A stretch of 64,000 nt of DNA from Pseudorhizobium flavum. Its GTDB lineage: Bacteria > Pseudomonadota > Alphaproteobacteria > Rhizobiales > Rhizobiaceae. Within the stretch, counting starts at the first letter, position 1; every line of letters begins with the position of its first letter. Positions 44,847-55,206 of this stretch are shown here, one piece after another. Both the position numbers and the translations under genes were made by a program. The notes beneath the pieces were generated by a model. It searched no databases. It saw only the letters and a program-made list of their open reading frames with translations, and was not told the DNA's origin. The stretch covers positions 1,178,001 through 1,242,000 of the forward strand of contig NZ_LR723670.1 of NCBI RefSeq assembly GCF_902502825.2, given 5' to 3'.

Positions 44847-46949
44847 CTACGCCGCCTTTCTACGGGCCGAGCTCGCCGGAGTCGTTGGCTCGAGCTGGAA
44901 ATGCCCTACGGCGGCATTGAGCGCGTCAGTCTTACTGAAGACCGTGTGCACCGCCGCGCTGGCTTCCTCGACCATTGCAGCGTTTTGCTGGGTCACCTGG
45001 TCCATCTGATTGACGGCGGAGTTGATCTGCTGCAGGCCGACCGACTGCTCCTGCAAGGAAGAAACCATCGCCTTGATGTTGTCATTGATCTTCATGACGT
45101 GCTGCCCGATCTTCTGCAGCGCCTCGCCGGTGCGGGAAACGAGCGTGACGCCGGAGCGAACATGCCCGCCCGAGCGATCCAGCAAGGACTTGATCTCGGT
45201 CGCTGCACTCGCGGAGCGTTGAGCAAGCTCGCGCACCTCTTGTGCCACCACGGCGAAACCTTTGCCCGCCTCACCGGCCCGGGCGGCCTCAACACCAGCG
45301 TTTAGCGCAAGCAGGTTGGTTTGGAAGGCGATCTCGTCGATGACGCTGATGATCTGGGTGACCTGGTTCGAGGAGGTTTCGATCTCGCCCATCGCCCTGG
45401 CCGCTTCGTCGAGGATCTGTCCTGATTGTTCAGCAACCGTGGAAGCTTCTCCGACCATGCGGCTGATGTCTTCTGCTCTCTCGTGACCTGCCCTGACGGT
45501 GGCTGTGATCTGGTCGAGTGCTGCCGCAGTCTCTTCAAGCGCCGCGGCCTGCTGCTCAGTTCGCTTGGAAAGGTCTTCCGTAGAATGGCGCAGCTCCGCG
45601 GTCCCTTGTGCGATCGTCTGTGAACTTCCCGCAATGGAGCTGAGCGCGGAGGCAAGGCTCTCTACGGAGCTGTTAAAGTCCTCCCGCAGGATCGCAAGCG
45701 ACCCCGGCATGTCCTGGCTGATGCGAACCGAAAGTTCACCGTCCGCCAGATGCTTGAGTGCCTTGCCGAGCGCATCGACCGCAGCCTGCAGATGGCGCGC
45801 CTGTTCAGCCTTCTCGGCGTCGGTGCGGGCGCGCTCCTGCTCTGAACTTTCCCGCGTTTCCTCTGCCTGCTGTTCGAGTTCGATGTTGCGCAGCGCCGAC
45901 GTACGGAAGACCTCGACAGCCTGCGCCATCGAACCGACCTCGTCGGCGCGGTCGAGGTAGGGAACCTCCCGTTGAAGGTCACCCCTTGAGAGCAGTGCCA
46001 TGTAGTCGGTCATGCGCGCCAGCGGCCGGTAGACGAGCGGCCGGCTGATGAACGCAATCACCGCGGCAATCGCGAGCATAAGAAGAAACACGGCCGCCGC
46101 GGCCCACTGTCCGGTAGCAGCGATGGCGTTATAGTTTGTGCGGTCAACGGCCACGACGGCGAGACCTATCGTATCGCCTGAGAAATCCTCGACAGGGAAG
46201 ACAAGGCTTGCGAAGGCTCCGCCTGTTTCCGGCATGGTCTCGAAAACGGTCCGTTGGCCAGCCAGGTCTTGGAGATCCAGGACCTTGGCCGGATCGAGAT
46301 CCGCCTGAAAGGTCGTGCCGATTGCCTGAAGCTCGGTGCCGCTTCCAGCAAAGATCGCGGCAGGATGGCCGGTCCGCCTTGTGAACTTCTCTACGAACCC
46401 CTTGTGCAGGCTAAGTCCGAACTCCACGGATCCGAGATGAGAACCGTCCTTGACGATGGGAGCGAGACCTCGCACGCCGATCCCGGCCTTGCCGCCTTCG
46501 AGGCCACCGAGCTTCTGCACGGACGTGTTGACCTGAACCACGGTCTTTCTGAAGCTTGCGAGATCATCGCCAAAGGCTTCGGGGTCGTGGACGCGGAAGA
46601 AGGAGATGGCCGGAGGCGTATGGTACTGAAACTGGCGAACGTCGTAACCTTCCTTCAGAGCCTTGAACGCACCCGAGAACTCCTTTTCAAGGATATCTCT
46701 GTTCCCGCTGGCCATAGCGTCTTTGCTTACCTGCTGCTCGGCAACCAAAACGGCGAGCATGGTGGCAGACTGTTGGGAGGCGGCGAGTTCAGAGCGGAAC
46801 TCGTTCTCCACGGCGGCAAGCTTGTCCTCCATCGCCTGCGAAACAAAGTTGGTACATAGGGTGTAAACAGTGCCGGCAACCGCGACCGCCGATATCAAGG
46901 CTCCACCGAAGAGAAGCCCGTTGAACTTGGTGCTGATAAGCAGTCTCAC
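44847..46949 (-). CDS. Methyl-accepting chemotaxis protein with Cache-type sensor
   Basis: Inner-membrane chemoreceptor of 700 residues from a GTG. First membrane segment about 8-30, periplasmic Cache-like ligand domain about 35-275 ([19 protein letters not shown]), second membrane segment about 280-300, HAMP (about 301-355), a second HAMP-like linker, then the signalling hairpin with the conserved tip [22 protein letters not shown]. The GTG at 46949 is chosen for the strong AGGAGGAG before it; an open frame runs further but is not protein-like. The ligand is unknown. Convergent with smpB. Confidence 0.92.
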   Translation of the reverse strand: MRLLISTKFNGLLFGGALISAVAVAGTVYTLCTNFVSQAMEDKLAAVENEFRSELAASQQSATMLAVLVAEQQVSKDAMASGNRDILEKEFSGAFKALKEGYDVRQFQYHTPPAISFFRVHDPEAFGDDLASFRKTVVQVNTSVQKLGGLEGGKAGIGVRGLAPIVKDGSHLGSVEFGLSLHKGFVEKFTRRTGHPAAIFAGSGTELQAIGTTFQADLDPAKVLDLQDLAGQRTVFETMPETGGAFASLVFPVEDFSGDTIGLAVVAVDRTNYNAIAATGQWAAAAVFLLMLAIAAVIAFISRPLVYRPLARMTDYMALLSRGDLQREVPYLDRADEVGSMAQAVEVFRTSALRNIELEQQAEETRESSEQERARTDAEKAEQARHLQAAVDALGKALKHLADGELSVRISQDMPGSLAILREDFNSSVESLASALSSIAGSSQTIAQGTAELRHSTEDLSKRTEQQAAALEETAAALDQITATVRAGHERAEDISRMVGEASTVAEQSGQILDEAARAMGEIETSSNQVTQIISVIDEIAFQTNLLALNAGVEAARAGEAGKGFAVVAQEVRELAQRSASAATEIKSLLDRSGGHVRSGVTLVSRTGEALQKIGQHVMKINDNIKAMVSSLQEQSVGLQQINSAVNQMDQVTQQNAAMVEEASAAVHTVFSKTDALNAAVGHFQLEPTTPASSARRKAA

Positions 46950-47326
46950 AATATGTCTCCTCCTGCCTCGATCCCCGATGGCAGCATTTGTGACGATAAA
47001 GACCCATGAGCTCGCTCTCGATGAGTGATGATCGCGGTTGAGCGCATTATCCCGGGCACGCCAACTGCGACCGACCGGAGATAAATCACAGGTTGCAGGA
47101 ATAATGGTAAAGATATTCAAAAAGCCCTATGTATTGGAGTGCCCCTAAGGATTGGGAGGGATCCGGCGTGGAGGGCATTCCTGCTCTGCGGTGGCCTGTC
47201 GCCTCACACACCTCCGTAGAAGCGGACTTGCTCACGGCAAGCCCTGCAAAAAGCCGTGGCTGCTGCGCAGTCGGAACAAAAGCCTGCTCCTGCCGTTGTC
47301 GGCGACATCCTCACGTGAGCCGGTTC
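46950..47326 (+). other. Divergent promoter region
   Basis: About 375 bp between the chemoreceptor and the membrane-protein gene. Open frames extend into it from both sides, but the better starts lie outside. I see no RNA gene. Confidence 0.4.
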
Positions 47327-48280
47327 ATGAAGCGCAAAACGATACTGACCTACGGTACCCTCGTCCTGGGTCTCGGCCTCGCAGGTTATCTCCTCTGGAA
47401 CATCTTCAGCGAATACACCTGGTCGGATATCGTCCAGTCCGTGTCGGAGATCCCGACGGCCAATCTGCTGGCCGCATTTGGCTTCTGTGCCGCATCCTAT
47501 GTCTGCCTTACCGGCTTCGACTGGGCCGGCGTGCGATACGTCAAGAACGACCTTGCCTATCCGAAGATCGCGCTTGCCTCCTTCGTCAGCCTCTCCATTG
47601 GCCAAAGCGTCGGGCTGGCGGGCTTGAGCAGCGGCGGCCTTCGGTATCGCTACTATGCCCACTGGGGAATGAACACCGAGGATGTTGCTAAGATCGTGCT
47701 GCTTTCCGGCGTGACGGTCGGCATCGGCCTTGCCATGCTGACGGGCATCGTCATGATCATCAATCCGGCGGATGGCGCGGAAGTCCTGCGGGTAAACGAG
47801 GCGACGGTTCTGGCTATCGGCATCGCCTGCCTCGCCGCGGTGGCCGGCTATCTCGCTCTGGCGAAGTTCGCCAGAGCACCGGTCCGCATCCGCAAGTGGA
47901 CCTTCCAGATGCCGCCACTGCGCCTGGCCCTTGCCCAGGTCGTGATCGGGACCGTGAACTTTGCGCTGGTTGCCGCAGCGCTGCGAGAGGTGATGGCTGC
48001 CGCGTCCGACGTCAGCTATCTGAAGGCGGCGACTGCCTACGTGCTGGCGAATGTCGCAATCATTGTCACCCACGCTCCGGGCGGCCTCGGCGTGCTTGAG
48101 GCGACCGTCCGCCATGTGATGGGGGATCAGGCCTCCATCGGATCGCTTGTGGCCTTCAGGGTGATCTACTTCTTCATACCGCTGGCGATCGGCATCCCCG
48201 TCGCGCTGGTCACCGAAGCGATCTTCCGTGCCCGCAAGGCATCGGCGGCCTCCTTGCCGAAGGCCGAAACGGCAGCTTGA
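47327..48280 (+). CDS. Lysylphosphatidylglycerol-synthase-like membrane protein (UPF0104)
   Basis: Integral membrane protein of 317 residues from MKRKTILTYGTLVLGLGLA, with about eight hydrophobic helices. SLSIGQSVGLAGLSSGGLRYRYY and ATAYVLANVAIIVTHAPGGLGVLE are typical of the flippase-like half of MprF proteins. The cytoplasmic aminoacyl-transferase domain is absent, so it should not itself make lysyl-phosphatidylglycerol. A lipid-handling role is inferred from the family. A GTG at 47315 is an alternative start. Confidence 0.88.
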   Translation: MKRKTILTYGTLVLGLGLAGYLLWNIFSEYTWSDIVQSVSEIPTANLLAAFGFCAASYVCLTGFDWAGVRYVKNDLAYPKIALASFVSLSIGQSVGLAGLSSGGLRYRYYAHWGMNTEDVAKIVLLSGVTVGIGLAMLTGIVMIINPADGAEVLRVNEATVLAIGIACLAAVAGYLALAKFARAPVRIRKWTFQMPPLRLALAQVVIGTVNFALVAAALREVMAAASDVSYLKAATAYVLANVAIIVTHAPGGLGVLEATVRHVMGDQASIGSLVAFRVIYFFIPLAIGIPVALVTEAIFRARKASAASLPKAETAA

Positions 48281-48296
48281 CGGCGGCCGAGCTTTC

Positions 48297-48872
48297 CTAG
48301 TCTGCTTGCGGCTCCGCGGGCTCCACGGCCCTCTGGGGGCGCTCCGAAGGATCGCGGCCAATCTCGGATCGCAGCGACGCGAGATCGATGAAATGGTCGG
48401 ACTGGCGGCGCAGGTCGTCTGCGATCATCGGCGGTTGCGTCGCCATCGTCGACACGACGGAGACCTTGCGACCCCTGCGCTGCAGGGCCTCCACCAGCGT
48501 CGTGAAGTCGCCGTCACCGGAGAAGATCACGAGATGGTCGACCGTCTCCGATTGCTCCATGGCATCGATGGCAAGCTCGATGTCCATGTTGCCCTTGATC
48601 TTCCGGCGGCCCATTGAGTCGGTGAATTCCTTCGCCGGCTTTGTGATGACCTTGTAGCCGTTGTAGTCGAGCCAATCGATCAGCGGCCGGATGGAGGAGT
48701 ATTCCTGGTCCTCGATGAGGGCGGTGTAATAATAGGCCCGCAGGAGATATCCGCGCTTCTGGAAGGCCTTAAGCAGCTTGCGATAATCGATGTCGAAGCC
48801 GAGGCTCTTGGAAGCAGCGTAGAGATTTGCACCATCAATGAAGAGTGCAATCTTCTCTCTGGGGTCAAACAT
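48297..48872 (-). CDS. NYN-domain (LabA/DUF88) nuclease-like protein
   Basis: Cytoplasmic protein of 191 residues. The NYN/PIN-like fold has the acidic marks FIDGANLYAASKSLG (about 11-25), KGNMDIELAIDAM (about 93-105) and IFSGDGDFTTLVEALQRRG (about 115-133), matching the metal-binding Asp positions of the family. RNase activity is likely but unproven. GGAGG lies upstream of the ATG. It is convergent with the preceding membrane-protein gene; the rhizobial location next to rpoZ is common. Confidence 0.93.
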   Translation of the reverse strand: MFDPREKIALFIDGANLYAASKSLGFDIDYRKLLKAFQKRGYLLRAYYYTALIEDQEYSSIRPLIDWLDYNGYKVITKPAKEFTDSMGRRKIKGNMDIELAIDAMEQSETVDHLVIFSGDGDFTTLVEALQRRGRKVSVVSTMATQPPMIADDLRRQSDHFIDLASLRSEIGRDPSERPQRAVEPAEPQAD

Positions 48873-49155
48873 TTTTCCTCCATCCCGTTTTATTATTGCC
48901 TGCTTGTGCAGGTTACATCGCTCCGCCTCGCTCGACCGTGCGATGGATCAACATCCCGGTAAATTACCAATCGTTGATGTATGCGCATTTATGTCACGAT
49001 TCGCATTTCTCCAAGGACTTTAAGGGGTAAAACCCTGCACTGCGGCTCGATGGAGGCGACGTGACGGCTTGCTGATCAGGAAAAACTTGAATTCGACCGT
49101 CAATCCCTGTATCGGGCGTCTGAATTCCCGAGATAACGACCGCAAAGGACAGGCA

Positions 49156-49569
49156 ATGGCCCGTGTCACCGTAGAAGATTGCATCGATAAAGTCGACAAC
49201 CGCTTTGAGCTCGTGCTTCTGGCCAGCCATCGTGCACGTCAGATCTCCCAGGGTGCGTCGATCACGGTGGACCGCGACAACGACAAGAACCCTGTCGTTG
49301 CGTTGCGCGAGATCGCCGACGAGACCCTGTCGCCGGATGATCTCAAGGAAGATCTCATCCACTCCCTGCAGAAGCATGTCGAGGTGGACGAGCCCGAGCC
49401 CGATCCGTCGTCGCTGCTCGCCACCAATGCAGGCGCAGTGACGGCAGCTGATCGCGGCGAGGAAGAGGAAGACCTGCCCGAAGCCGTAACCTTCGACCAG
49501 ATGTCGGAGGAGGAGCTTCTTGCCGGCATCGAGGGGCTTGTTCCGCCGGAAAAGAGCGACGATTACTAA
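49156..49569 (+). CDS. rpoZ: RNA polymerase omega subunit
   Basis: The 137-residue product stabilises the beta-prime subunit of RNA polymerase and is a ppGpp target in many proteobacteria. The core is [33 protein letters not shown] (about 1-30), followed by [21 protein letters not shown] and an acidic tail typical of alphaproteobacteria. AAAGGAC precedes the ATG. It lies directly before rsh, which makes ppGpp. Confidence 0.96.
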   Translation: MARVTVEDCIDKVDNRFELVLLASHRARQISQGASITVDRDNDKNPVVALREIADETLSPDDLKEDLIHSLQKHVEVDEPEPDPSSLLATNAGAVTAADRGEEEEDLPEAVTFDQMSEEELLAGIEGLVPPEKSDDY

Positions 49570-49612
49570 TCGTTCATCTTCTGGCCTCAAAGAAGACTAT
49601 CTGCATTAAGAT

Positions 49613-49647
49613 GGCCGCGCCGGCTTCAACCCCCGGCGCGCCTTTTT
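49613..49647 (+). terminator. Terminator after rpoZ
   Basis: GGCCGCGCCGG pairs with CCGGCGCGCC (one bulged base), followed by TTTTT. It separates rpoZ from rsh. Confidence 0.85.
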
Positions 49648-49676
49648 CGTTTTTCTAGTCTAGGATCGTTTCCGGC

Positions 49677-51890
49677 ATGATGCGGCAATATGAGCTTGTT
49701 GAGCGGGTTCAGAAGTACAAGCCCGATGCCAACGAAGCTCTGCTCAACAAGGCCTATGTCTACGCCATGCAGAAGCATGGACAGCAGAGGCGGGCCAGCG
49801 GCGACCCCTACATCTCGCACCCGCTGGAAGTCGCGGCGATCCTGACGGACATGCATCTCGACGAATCGACGATCGCCGTCGCGCTGCTGCACGACACGAT
49901 CGAGGACACGACGGCAACGCGCGCCGAGATCGACGAGCTTTTCGGCGAGGATATCGGCCGGCTGGTCGAGGGCCTGACCAAGCTCAAGCGGCTCGATCTC
50001 GTCACGAAAAAGGCCAAGCAGGCGGAGAACCTTCGCAAGCTGCTGCTTGCCATCTCCGACGACGTGCGCGTCCTGCTCGTCAAGCTTGCCGACCGGCTCC
50101 ACAACATGCGCACGCTGGAGCACATGAACCCGGAGAAGCGGGCGAGGATCTCCGAAGAGACCATGGACATCTATGCGCCGCTTGCTGGGCGCATGGGCAT
50201 GCAGGATGTCCGCGACGAGCTGGAAGACCTGTCCTTCCGCTATCTCAACCCCGAAGCCTACGAGACGGTCACCAACCGCCTCGCGGAGCTTTCGACGCGC
50301 AACGAAGGACTGATCAGCAAGATCGAGGATGAGCTTCGGGATCTCTTGGTCGCGAACGGTCTGACGGATGCCGTCGTGAAGGGACGCCAGAAGAAGCCGT
50401 ACTCGGTCTTCCGAAAGATGCAGTCGAAGTCGCTGTCGTTCGAGCAACTCTCCGACGTCTACGGCTTTCGCATCCTCGTCAGTGACATTCCCGCCTGCTA
50501 TCGGGCACTCGGTATCGTCCATACCCGCTGGCGCGTCGTTCCGGGCCGCTTCAAGGACTATATCTCGACCCCGAAGCAGAACGACTACCGTTCGATCCAC
50601 ACCACCATCGTCGGACCGTCGCGCCAGCGCATCGAGCTGCAGATCCGCACCCGGCGCATGCACGAGATCGCCGAATACGGTATCGCCGCGCACGCTCTCT
50701 ACAAGGACGGTGGCGCCAATGAACTCCTCTCCAAGGAATCCAACGCCTATTCCTGGCTGAGACACACGATCGAGGCGCTGTCGGAGGGCGACAATCCGGA
50801 GGAATTCCTCGAGCACACGAAGCTCGAGCTGTTCCAGGACCAGGTCTTCTGCTTCACACCGAAGGGCAAGCTGATCGCCCTGCCGCGCGGCGCGACCCCG
50901 ATCGATTTCGCCTATGCCGTTCACACGAACATCGGCGATACCACGGTCGGGGCGAAGATCAACGGCCGGATCATGCCGCTCGTCACCCGGTTGAATAATG
51001 GCGACGAAGTCGAGATCATCCGCTCCGGCGTACAGGTGCCGCCGGCGGCGTGGGAGGAGATCGTCGTCACCGGAAAGGCCCGCGCAGCCATCCGCCGTGC
51101 GACCCGCATGGCCATCCGCAAGCAGTATGCAGGCCTGGGCTATAGAATCCTCGAGCGCACCTTCGAACGCGCCGGCAAAATCTTCTCGCGCGAGAGCCTG
51201 AAACCCGCGCTTCATCGCCTTGGCCAGAAAGACGTGGAGGATGCCATTGCAGCGGTCGGCCGCGGTGAACTGTCGTCGCTCGACGTGATGCGTGCTGTCT
51301 ACCCGGACTACAAGGACGAGCGGGTCACCGTGAAGCCGTCGACCGACGAAGGCTGGTTCAACGTCCGCAGCGTCTCCGGAATGATGTTCCGTGTCCCCGG
51401 CCGCTCGGCGGAGGAGGCCGGAGCCGAAGGTCAAGATCGTTCACCGGTTCCTATCCGCGGGCTCTCCAGCAGCATGCACGTCAAGTTTGCGCCGAGCGGT
51501 GCCGTGCCGGGCGACCGCATCGTCGGCATTATGGAAGAGGGAAGCGGGATCACCATCTATCCCATCCAGGCGCCGGCATTGCAGCACTTCGACGATCAGC
51601 CGGAGCGCTGGATCGACGTGCGCTGGGACCTCGATGACAGCAACAAGTCGCGCTTTGCAGCCCGGATCTTCATGAACGCGCTGAATGAACCCGGCACTCT
51701 AGCCACGGTTGCACAGACCATCGCCGGGCTCGACATCAATATCCGCAACCTCGACATGGGACGGGTTGCCGCCGACTTCTCCGAGATCGTTCTTGATGTC
51801 GAGGTCTGGGATCTTCGCCAGCTCAACCAGTTGCTGACGCAGCTGAAGGACCTGGATTGCATCTCGACCGTCAAGCGTCTCTACGACTGA
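49677..51890 (+). CDS. rsh: Bifunctional (p)ppGpp synthetase/hydrolase (Rel/SpoT)
   Basis: The single rhizobial stringent-response enzyme, 737 residues. Domains in order: HD hydrolase (about 40-160; HPLEVAAILTDMHLD and LLHDTIEDT, both metal-binding motifs intact), synthetase (about 230-345; LSDVYGFRILVSD, RFKDYISTPKQNDYRSIHT), TGS (about 385-445; FCFTPKGKLIALPRGATPID), helical and zinc-finger-like region, and ACT (about 660-737; NEPGTLATVAQTIAGLDINI). Both activities look intact. An ATG two codons apart (49677 or 49680) makes little difference. Confidence 0.96.
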   Translation: MMRQYELVERVQKYKPDANEALLNKAYVYAMQKHGQQRRASGDPYISHPLEVAAILTDMHLDESTIAVALLHDTIEDTTATRAEIDELFGEDIGRLVEGLTKLKRLDLVTKKAKQAENLRKLLLAISDDVRVLLVKLADRLHNMRTLEHMNPEKRARISEETMDIYAPLAGRMGMQDVRDELEDLSFRYLNPEAYETVTNRLAELSTRNEGLISKIEDELRDLLVANGLTDAVVKGRQKKPYSVFRKMQSKSLSFEQLSDVYGFRILVSDIPACYRALGIVHTRWRVVPGRFKDYISTPKQNDYRSIHTTIVGPSRQRIELQIRTRRMHEIAEYGIAAHALYKDGGANELLSKESNAYSWLRHTIEALSEGDNPEEFLEHTKLELFQDQVFCFTPKGKLIALPRGATPIDFAYAVHTNIGDTTVGAKINGRIMPLVTRLNNGDEVEIIRSGVQVPPAAWEEIVVTGKARAAIRRATRMAIRKQYAGLGYRILERTFERAGKIFSRESLKPALHRLGQKDVEDAIAAVGRGELSSLDVMRAVYPDYKDERVTVKPSTDEGWFNVRSVSGMMFRVPGRSAEEAGAEGQDRSPVPIRGLSSSMHVKFAPSGAVPGDRIVGIMEEGSGITIYPIQAPALQHFDDQPERWIDVRWDLDDSNKSRFAARIFMNALNEPGTLATVAQTIAGLDINIRNLDMGRVAADFSEIVLDVEVWDLRQLNQLLTQLKDLDCISTVKRLYD

Positions 51891-52011
51891 TCGCCTGCAG
51901 TTCTTCCGGCATGCCGGCAGAGCAGGGCAGGCGCACCATGTCTGCATTGGTGAAAACAGGCTCTGGCTCCTATATTGTTGCGGTGCAGCATAAACGGAAA
52001 GAGAGAAGCAG

Positions 52012-52164
52012 ATGTTTGGTTCAGTCCGAAAGATGGCTCGCGCATTGCGCGGCCCGACAATCGAAGAGCGGGAACTTGCCTACCTGAACGACTCGGTCGA
52101 TCGCGTGGAACTGGAATATCGCCAGCGCCAGGTCGAGCGTGGCCTTTTCCGCAAGAGCTTCTAG
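52012..52164 (+). CDS. DUF3563 small protein
   Basis: A 50-residue protein reading MFGSVRKMARALRGPTIEER, then ELAYLNDSVDRVELEYRQRQ and VERGLFRKSF. This is the DUF3563 pattern, a tiny helical protein widespread in Rhizobiales with unknown function. GGAAAGAGAGAAGCAG lies upstream. It sits between rsh and acpS. Confidence 0.85.
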   Translation: MFGSVRKMARALRGPTIEERELAYLNDSVDRVELEYRQRQVERGLFRKSF

Positions 52165-52308
52165 GGACGGCGCTCGGTCATCGTTGCGGTCGTTTTGCCC
52201 CGTGAGGCAATCCGAATGTGAGGACGCGCTTGACGCGGCCTTCCTCAATGCTCAATTCATGAGCGTGAAGCATCCGAAGACGCCGGGACCCTCCCGGAAG
52301 GAGGGGCC

Positions 52309-52713
52309 GTGATCATAGGTATGGGTAGTGACCTGATCGACATCCGTCGCATCGAGAAGTCGCTGGAACGCTTCGGGGAGCGCTTCACCCAGCGCTGTTT
52401 TACTGAAATCGAACGAACGAAATCCGACCGGCGGCGCAATCGCGCGGCGTCCTATGCGAAGCGGTTCGCCGCCAAGGAGGCCTGTTCAAAGGCTCTCGGC
52501 ACCGGTCTGGCGCAGGGCGTATTCTGGAAGGACATGGGCGTCGTGAACCTGCCGGGCGGAAAGCCGACCATGGCCCTTACGGGAGGTGCTGCCGCCATCC
52601 TCGCAGGTCTGACGCCGCCCGGCCACGACACCTTTGTTCACGTCACCATCACGGATGAATACCCCTATGCGCAGGCCTTCGTCGTCATCGAAGCCCGGCC
52701 GGCGACCGATTGA
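52309..52713 (+). CDS. acpS: Holo-[acyl-carrier-protein] synthase
   Basis: The 134-residue product transfers 4'-phosphopantetheine from CoA to acyl carrier protein. Family marks: [20 protein letters not shown] with the magnesium-binding Asp, and [20 protein letters not shown] with the second acidic ligand (Glu) in FAAKEA. Starts at GTG after GGAGGGGCC. It is followed within 77 bp by lepB. Confidence 0.95.
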   Translation: MIIGMGSDLIDIRRIEKSLERFGERFTQRCFTEIERTKSDRRRNRAASYAKRFAAKEACSKALGTGLAQGVFWKDMGVVNLPGGKPTMALTGGAAAILAGLTPPGHDTFVHVTITDEYPYAQAFVVIEARPATD

Positions 52714-52789
52714 ACCATTGCCGCCGCTTGACGAAGGGGCTAGAGAATGCCCCACACCCGCACCAAGTGACTGAAGAGAAAGACCGCCA

Positions 52790-53536
52790 GTGTCCGACAG
52801 AGCCGACAAGAAGCAACAAAGCGCCCTCTGGGAAAACATCAAGGTCATCATCCAGGCGCTTTTGCTGGCGATGGTTATCCGGACCGTCTTCTTTCAGCCC
52901 TTCACCATTCCGTCGGGGTCGATGATGCCGACACTGCTCGTCGGTGACTACATCTTCGTCAACAAGTTCGCCTACGGCTATTCCAAGTATTCGCTGCCGT
53001 TTTCGCCGGACCTCTTCGACGGCCGCATCTTCGGTAGCGAGCCCGACCGCGGCGACGTGATCGTCTTCCGCCTGCCGACGGACACGGATGTGGACTACAT
53101 CAAGCGCGTCGTCGGCCTGCCGGGCGACCGTATCCAGGTGACAAACGGGGTTCTCCACATCAATGGAGAGGCGGTTCCGCGCCAGCCGAACGGTGGCTTC
53201 ACCTCCGACTACCGGCTCGATCCTGGTTCCGACGTGCCGATATTCCGCGAGACCCTGGATAATGGTATAAGTTACGACACGCTGGACCAGGTGCCGAACT
53301 CGCGCGGCGACGACACCCGGGAGTTCATTGTCCCTGAAGGCCACTACTTCTTCATGGGCGACAATCGCGACAACTCGCTGGACAGCCGCTTCGACGTAGG
53401 TTTCGTGCCGGCCGAGAACCTGATCGGCCGAGCCAGCGTCATCTTCTTCTCCGTCGGCAACGACACCTCTTTCCGAGAGTTCTGGAAGTGGCCGGCCAAC
53501 ATGCGCTGGGATCGCCTCTTCAAGGGTGTCGAGTGA
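52790..53536 (+). CDS. lepB: Signal peptidase I
   Basis: Membrane protease of 248 residues that removes signal peptides. An N-terminal hydrophobic anchor (IIQALLLAMVIRTVFFQPF, about 19-37) is followed by SGSMMPTLLVGDYIFVNKF with the catalytic Ser (about 44), then RGDVIVFRLPTDTDVDYIKR with the catalytic Lys (about 105) and GHYFFMGDNRDNSLDSRF. Starts at GTG. Its stop codon abuts the rnc start directly. Confidence 0.96.
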   Translation: MSDRADKKQQSALWENIKVIIQALLLAMVIRTVFFQPFTIPSGSMMPTLLVGDYIFVNKFAYGYSKYSLPFSPDLFDGRIFGSEPDRGDVIVFRLPTDTDVDYIKRVVGLPGDRIQVTNGVLHINGEAVPRQPNGGFTSDYRLDPGSDVPIFRETLDNGISYDTLDQVPNSRGDDTREFIVPEGHYFFMGDNRDNSLDSRFDVGFVPAENLIGRASVIFFSVGNDTSFREFWKWPANMRWDRLFKGVE

Positions 53537-54253
53537 ATGAAGGCGAAGGCGCTGTCGGCTGAGGACAGGTCGAAGCTCGAGGAACTGATCGGCCATCACT
53601 TCGCCGACAAGCAGCGGCTGGACCGGGCGCTGACGCATGCAAGCACCGGTTCGGCCAAGGTGTCGAACTACGAGCGGCTTGAGTTCCTGGGCGACCGGGT
53701 GCTCGGCCTCTGTGTTGCGGAGCTGCTGTTCCAGTCCTTCCCGGCGGCGACCGAAGGGGAGCTGTCCGTCAGGCTTAACCAGCTCGTCAGCGCCGAAAGC
53801 TGCGCGCAGGTGGCCGACGAGCTCGAGCTCCACCGCTACATCCGCACCGGCGCCGACGTGAAGAAGCTGACCGGCAAGCGGATGCTGAACGTTCGGGCCG
53901 ACGTGGTGGAAAGCCTGATCGCCGCGCTTTATCTCGATGGCGGGCTGGAGGCTGCGCGGCAGTTCATCCTGCGCAACTGGACGGAGCGCGCGACACGCGC
54001 AGACGGTGCCAGGCGTGACGCCAAGACCGAATTGCAGGAATGGGCGCATGCGAATTTCGCCGTGACGCCTTCCTACCGCGTCGAAGATCGCAGCGGACCG
54101 GATCACGATCCCCGCTTCACCGTCACTGTGGAAGTGAAGGGCGTGGCACCGGAGACCGGCGTCGACCGGTCCAAGCGTGCTGCCGAACAGGTGGCCGCCA
54201 CGAAAATGCTTGAACGCGAAGGCGTATGGCAGAAGAATTCTGCCGAAGGTTGA
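53537..54253 (+). CDS. rnc: Ribonuclease III
   Basis: Double-strand-specific endoribonuclease of 238 residues used in rRNA maturation and RNA regulation. The catalytic signature NYERLEFLGDRVLGLCVAE (about 41-59) has the metal-binding Glu and Asp, and the second acidic cluster is RADVVESLIAALYLDGG (about 118-134). A double-stranded-RNA-binding domain fills the C-terminus (about 155-232). The ATG follows the lepB stop with no gap, so translation is coupled. Confidence 0.97.
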   Translation: MKAKALSAEDRSKLEELIGHHFADKQRLDRALTHASTGSAKVSNYERLEFLGDRVLGLCVAELLFQSFPAATEGELSVRLNQLVSAESCAQVADELELHRYIRTGADVKKLTGKRMLNVRADVVESLIAALYLDGGLEAARQFILRNWTERATRADGARRDAKTELQEWAHANFAVTPSYRVEDRSGPDHDPRFTVTVEVKGVAPETGVDRSKRAAEQVAATKMLEREGVWQKNSAEG

Positions 54254-54261
54254 TTGGAACC

Positions 54262-55200
54262 ATGACAGACAACGAGAACACCCCCACTGCCGAAACCGAG
54301 GCAGTACAGACGCGATCTGGTTTCGTGGCGCTGATCGGGCCGACGAACGCCGGCAAGTCGACGCTGCTCAATCGCCTCGTCGGCGCGAAAGTGTCCATCG
54401 TCAGCCACAAGGTGCAGACGACGCGCGCCATTGTCCGCGGCATCGCGATCCACGGCAGCGCCCAGATCGTTTTCATGGATACGCCCGGCATCTTCAAGCC
54501 GCGCCGGCGGCTGGACCGCGCCATGGTCACATCCGCATGGGGTGGCGCGAAGGATGCCGATGTCATCATGCTCCTCATTGACAGCGAGCGTGGGCTGCGG
54601 GGCGATGCGGAGGCGATCCTGGAAGGCCTGAAGGAGGTCAAGCAGCCGAAGATCCTCGTGCTGAACAAGATCGACCGGGTAAAGGCTGAGGATCTGCTCA
54701 AGCTTGCGGCCGTTGCAAACGAAGCGGTCGAGTTTGAGCGCACTTTCATGATCTCCGCAACCACCGGATCGGGCTGCGAGGACCTGATGAATTTCCTGGC
54801 GGAGCGCCTTCCCGAGGGACCGTGGTACTATCCCGAGGACCAGATCTCCGACCTGCCGATGCGCCAGCTCGCAGCCGAGATTACTCGCGAGAAGCTCTTC
54901 CTGCGCCTTCACCAGGAACTTCCCTATGCCTCCCACGTGGAAACGGAGAAGTGGGAAGAGCGCAAGGATGGCTCTGTTCGCATCGAGCAGGTGATCTATG
55001 TGGAGCGCGAGAGCCAGAAGAAGATCGCGCTCGGCAAGGGGGGCGAGGCCATCAAGGCAATCTCGACGGCCGCGCGCAAGGAACTCTCGGAAATCCTCGA
55101 GCAGCCCGTCCACCTCTTCCTGTTCGTCAAGGTGCGCGAGAACTGGGGTGACGACCCGGCTCGATTCCGCGAGATGGGGCTGGAATTCCCGAAGGGCTGA
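54262..55200 (+). CDS. era: GTPase Era
   Basis: The 312-residue GTPase acts in 16S rRNA processing and 30S assembly. G1 is GPTNAGKSTLLNRLVG, G2 TTRAIVRG, G3 DTPGIFKPRRRLD, G4 NKID. The C-terminal KH domain (about 225-300) has KWEERKDGSVRIEQVIYVER and KKIALGKGGEAIKAISTAAR. An extra 18-residue acidic N-terminus precedes the G domain. It starts 9 bp after the rnc stop. Confidence 0.97.
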   Translation: MTDNENTPTAETEAVQTRSGFVALIGPTNAGKSTLLNRLVGAKVSIVSHKVQTTRAIVRGIAIHGSAQIVFMDTPGIFKPRRRLDRAMVTSAWGGAKDADVIMLLIDSERGLRGDAEAILEGLKEVKQPKILVLNKIDRVKAEDLLKLAAVANEAVEFERTFMISATTGSGCEDLMNFLAERLPEGPWYYPEDQISDLPMRQLAAEITREKLFLRLHQELPYASHVETEKWEERKDGSVRIEQVIYVERESQKKIALGKGGEAIKAISTAARKELSEILEQPVHLFLFVKVRENWGDDPARFREMGLEFPKG

Positions 55201-55206
55201 CGCCGG

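Noticed and set aside
49626..51434. 602-codon leftward frame opposite rsh
   Set aside because: High-GC antisense shadow of a strongly conserved gene, with no ribosome-binding site or domain.
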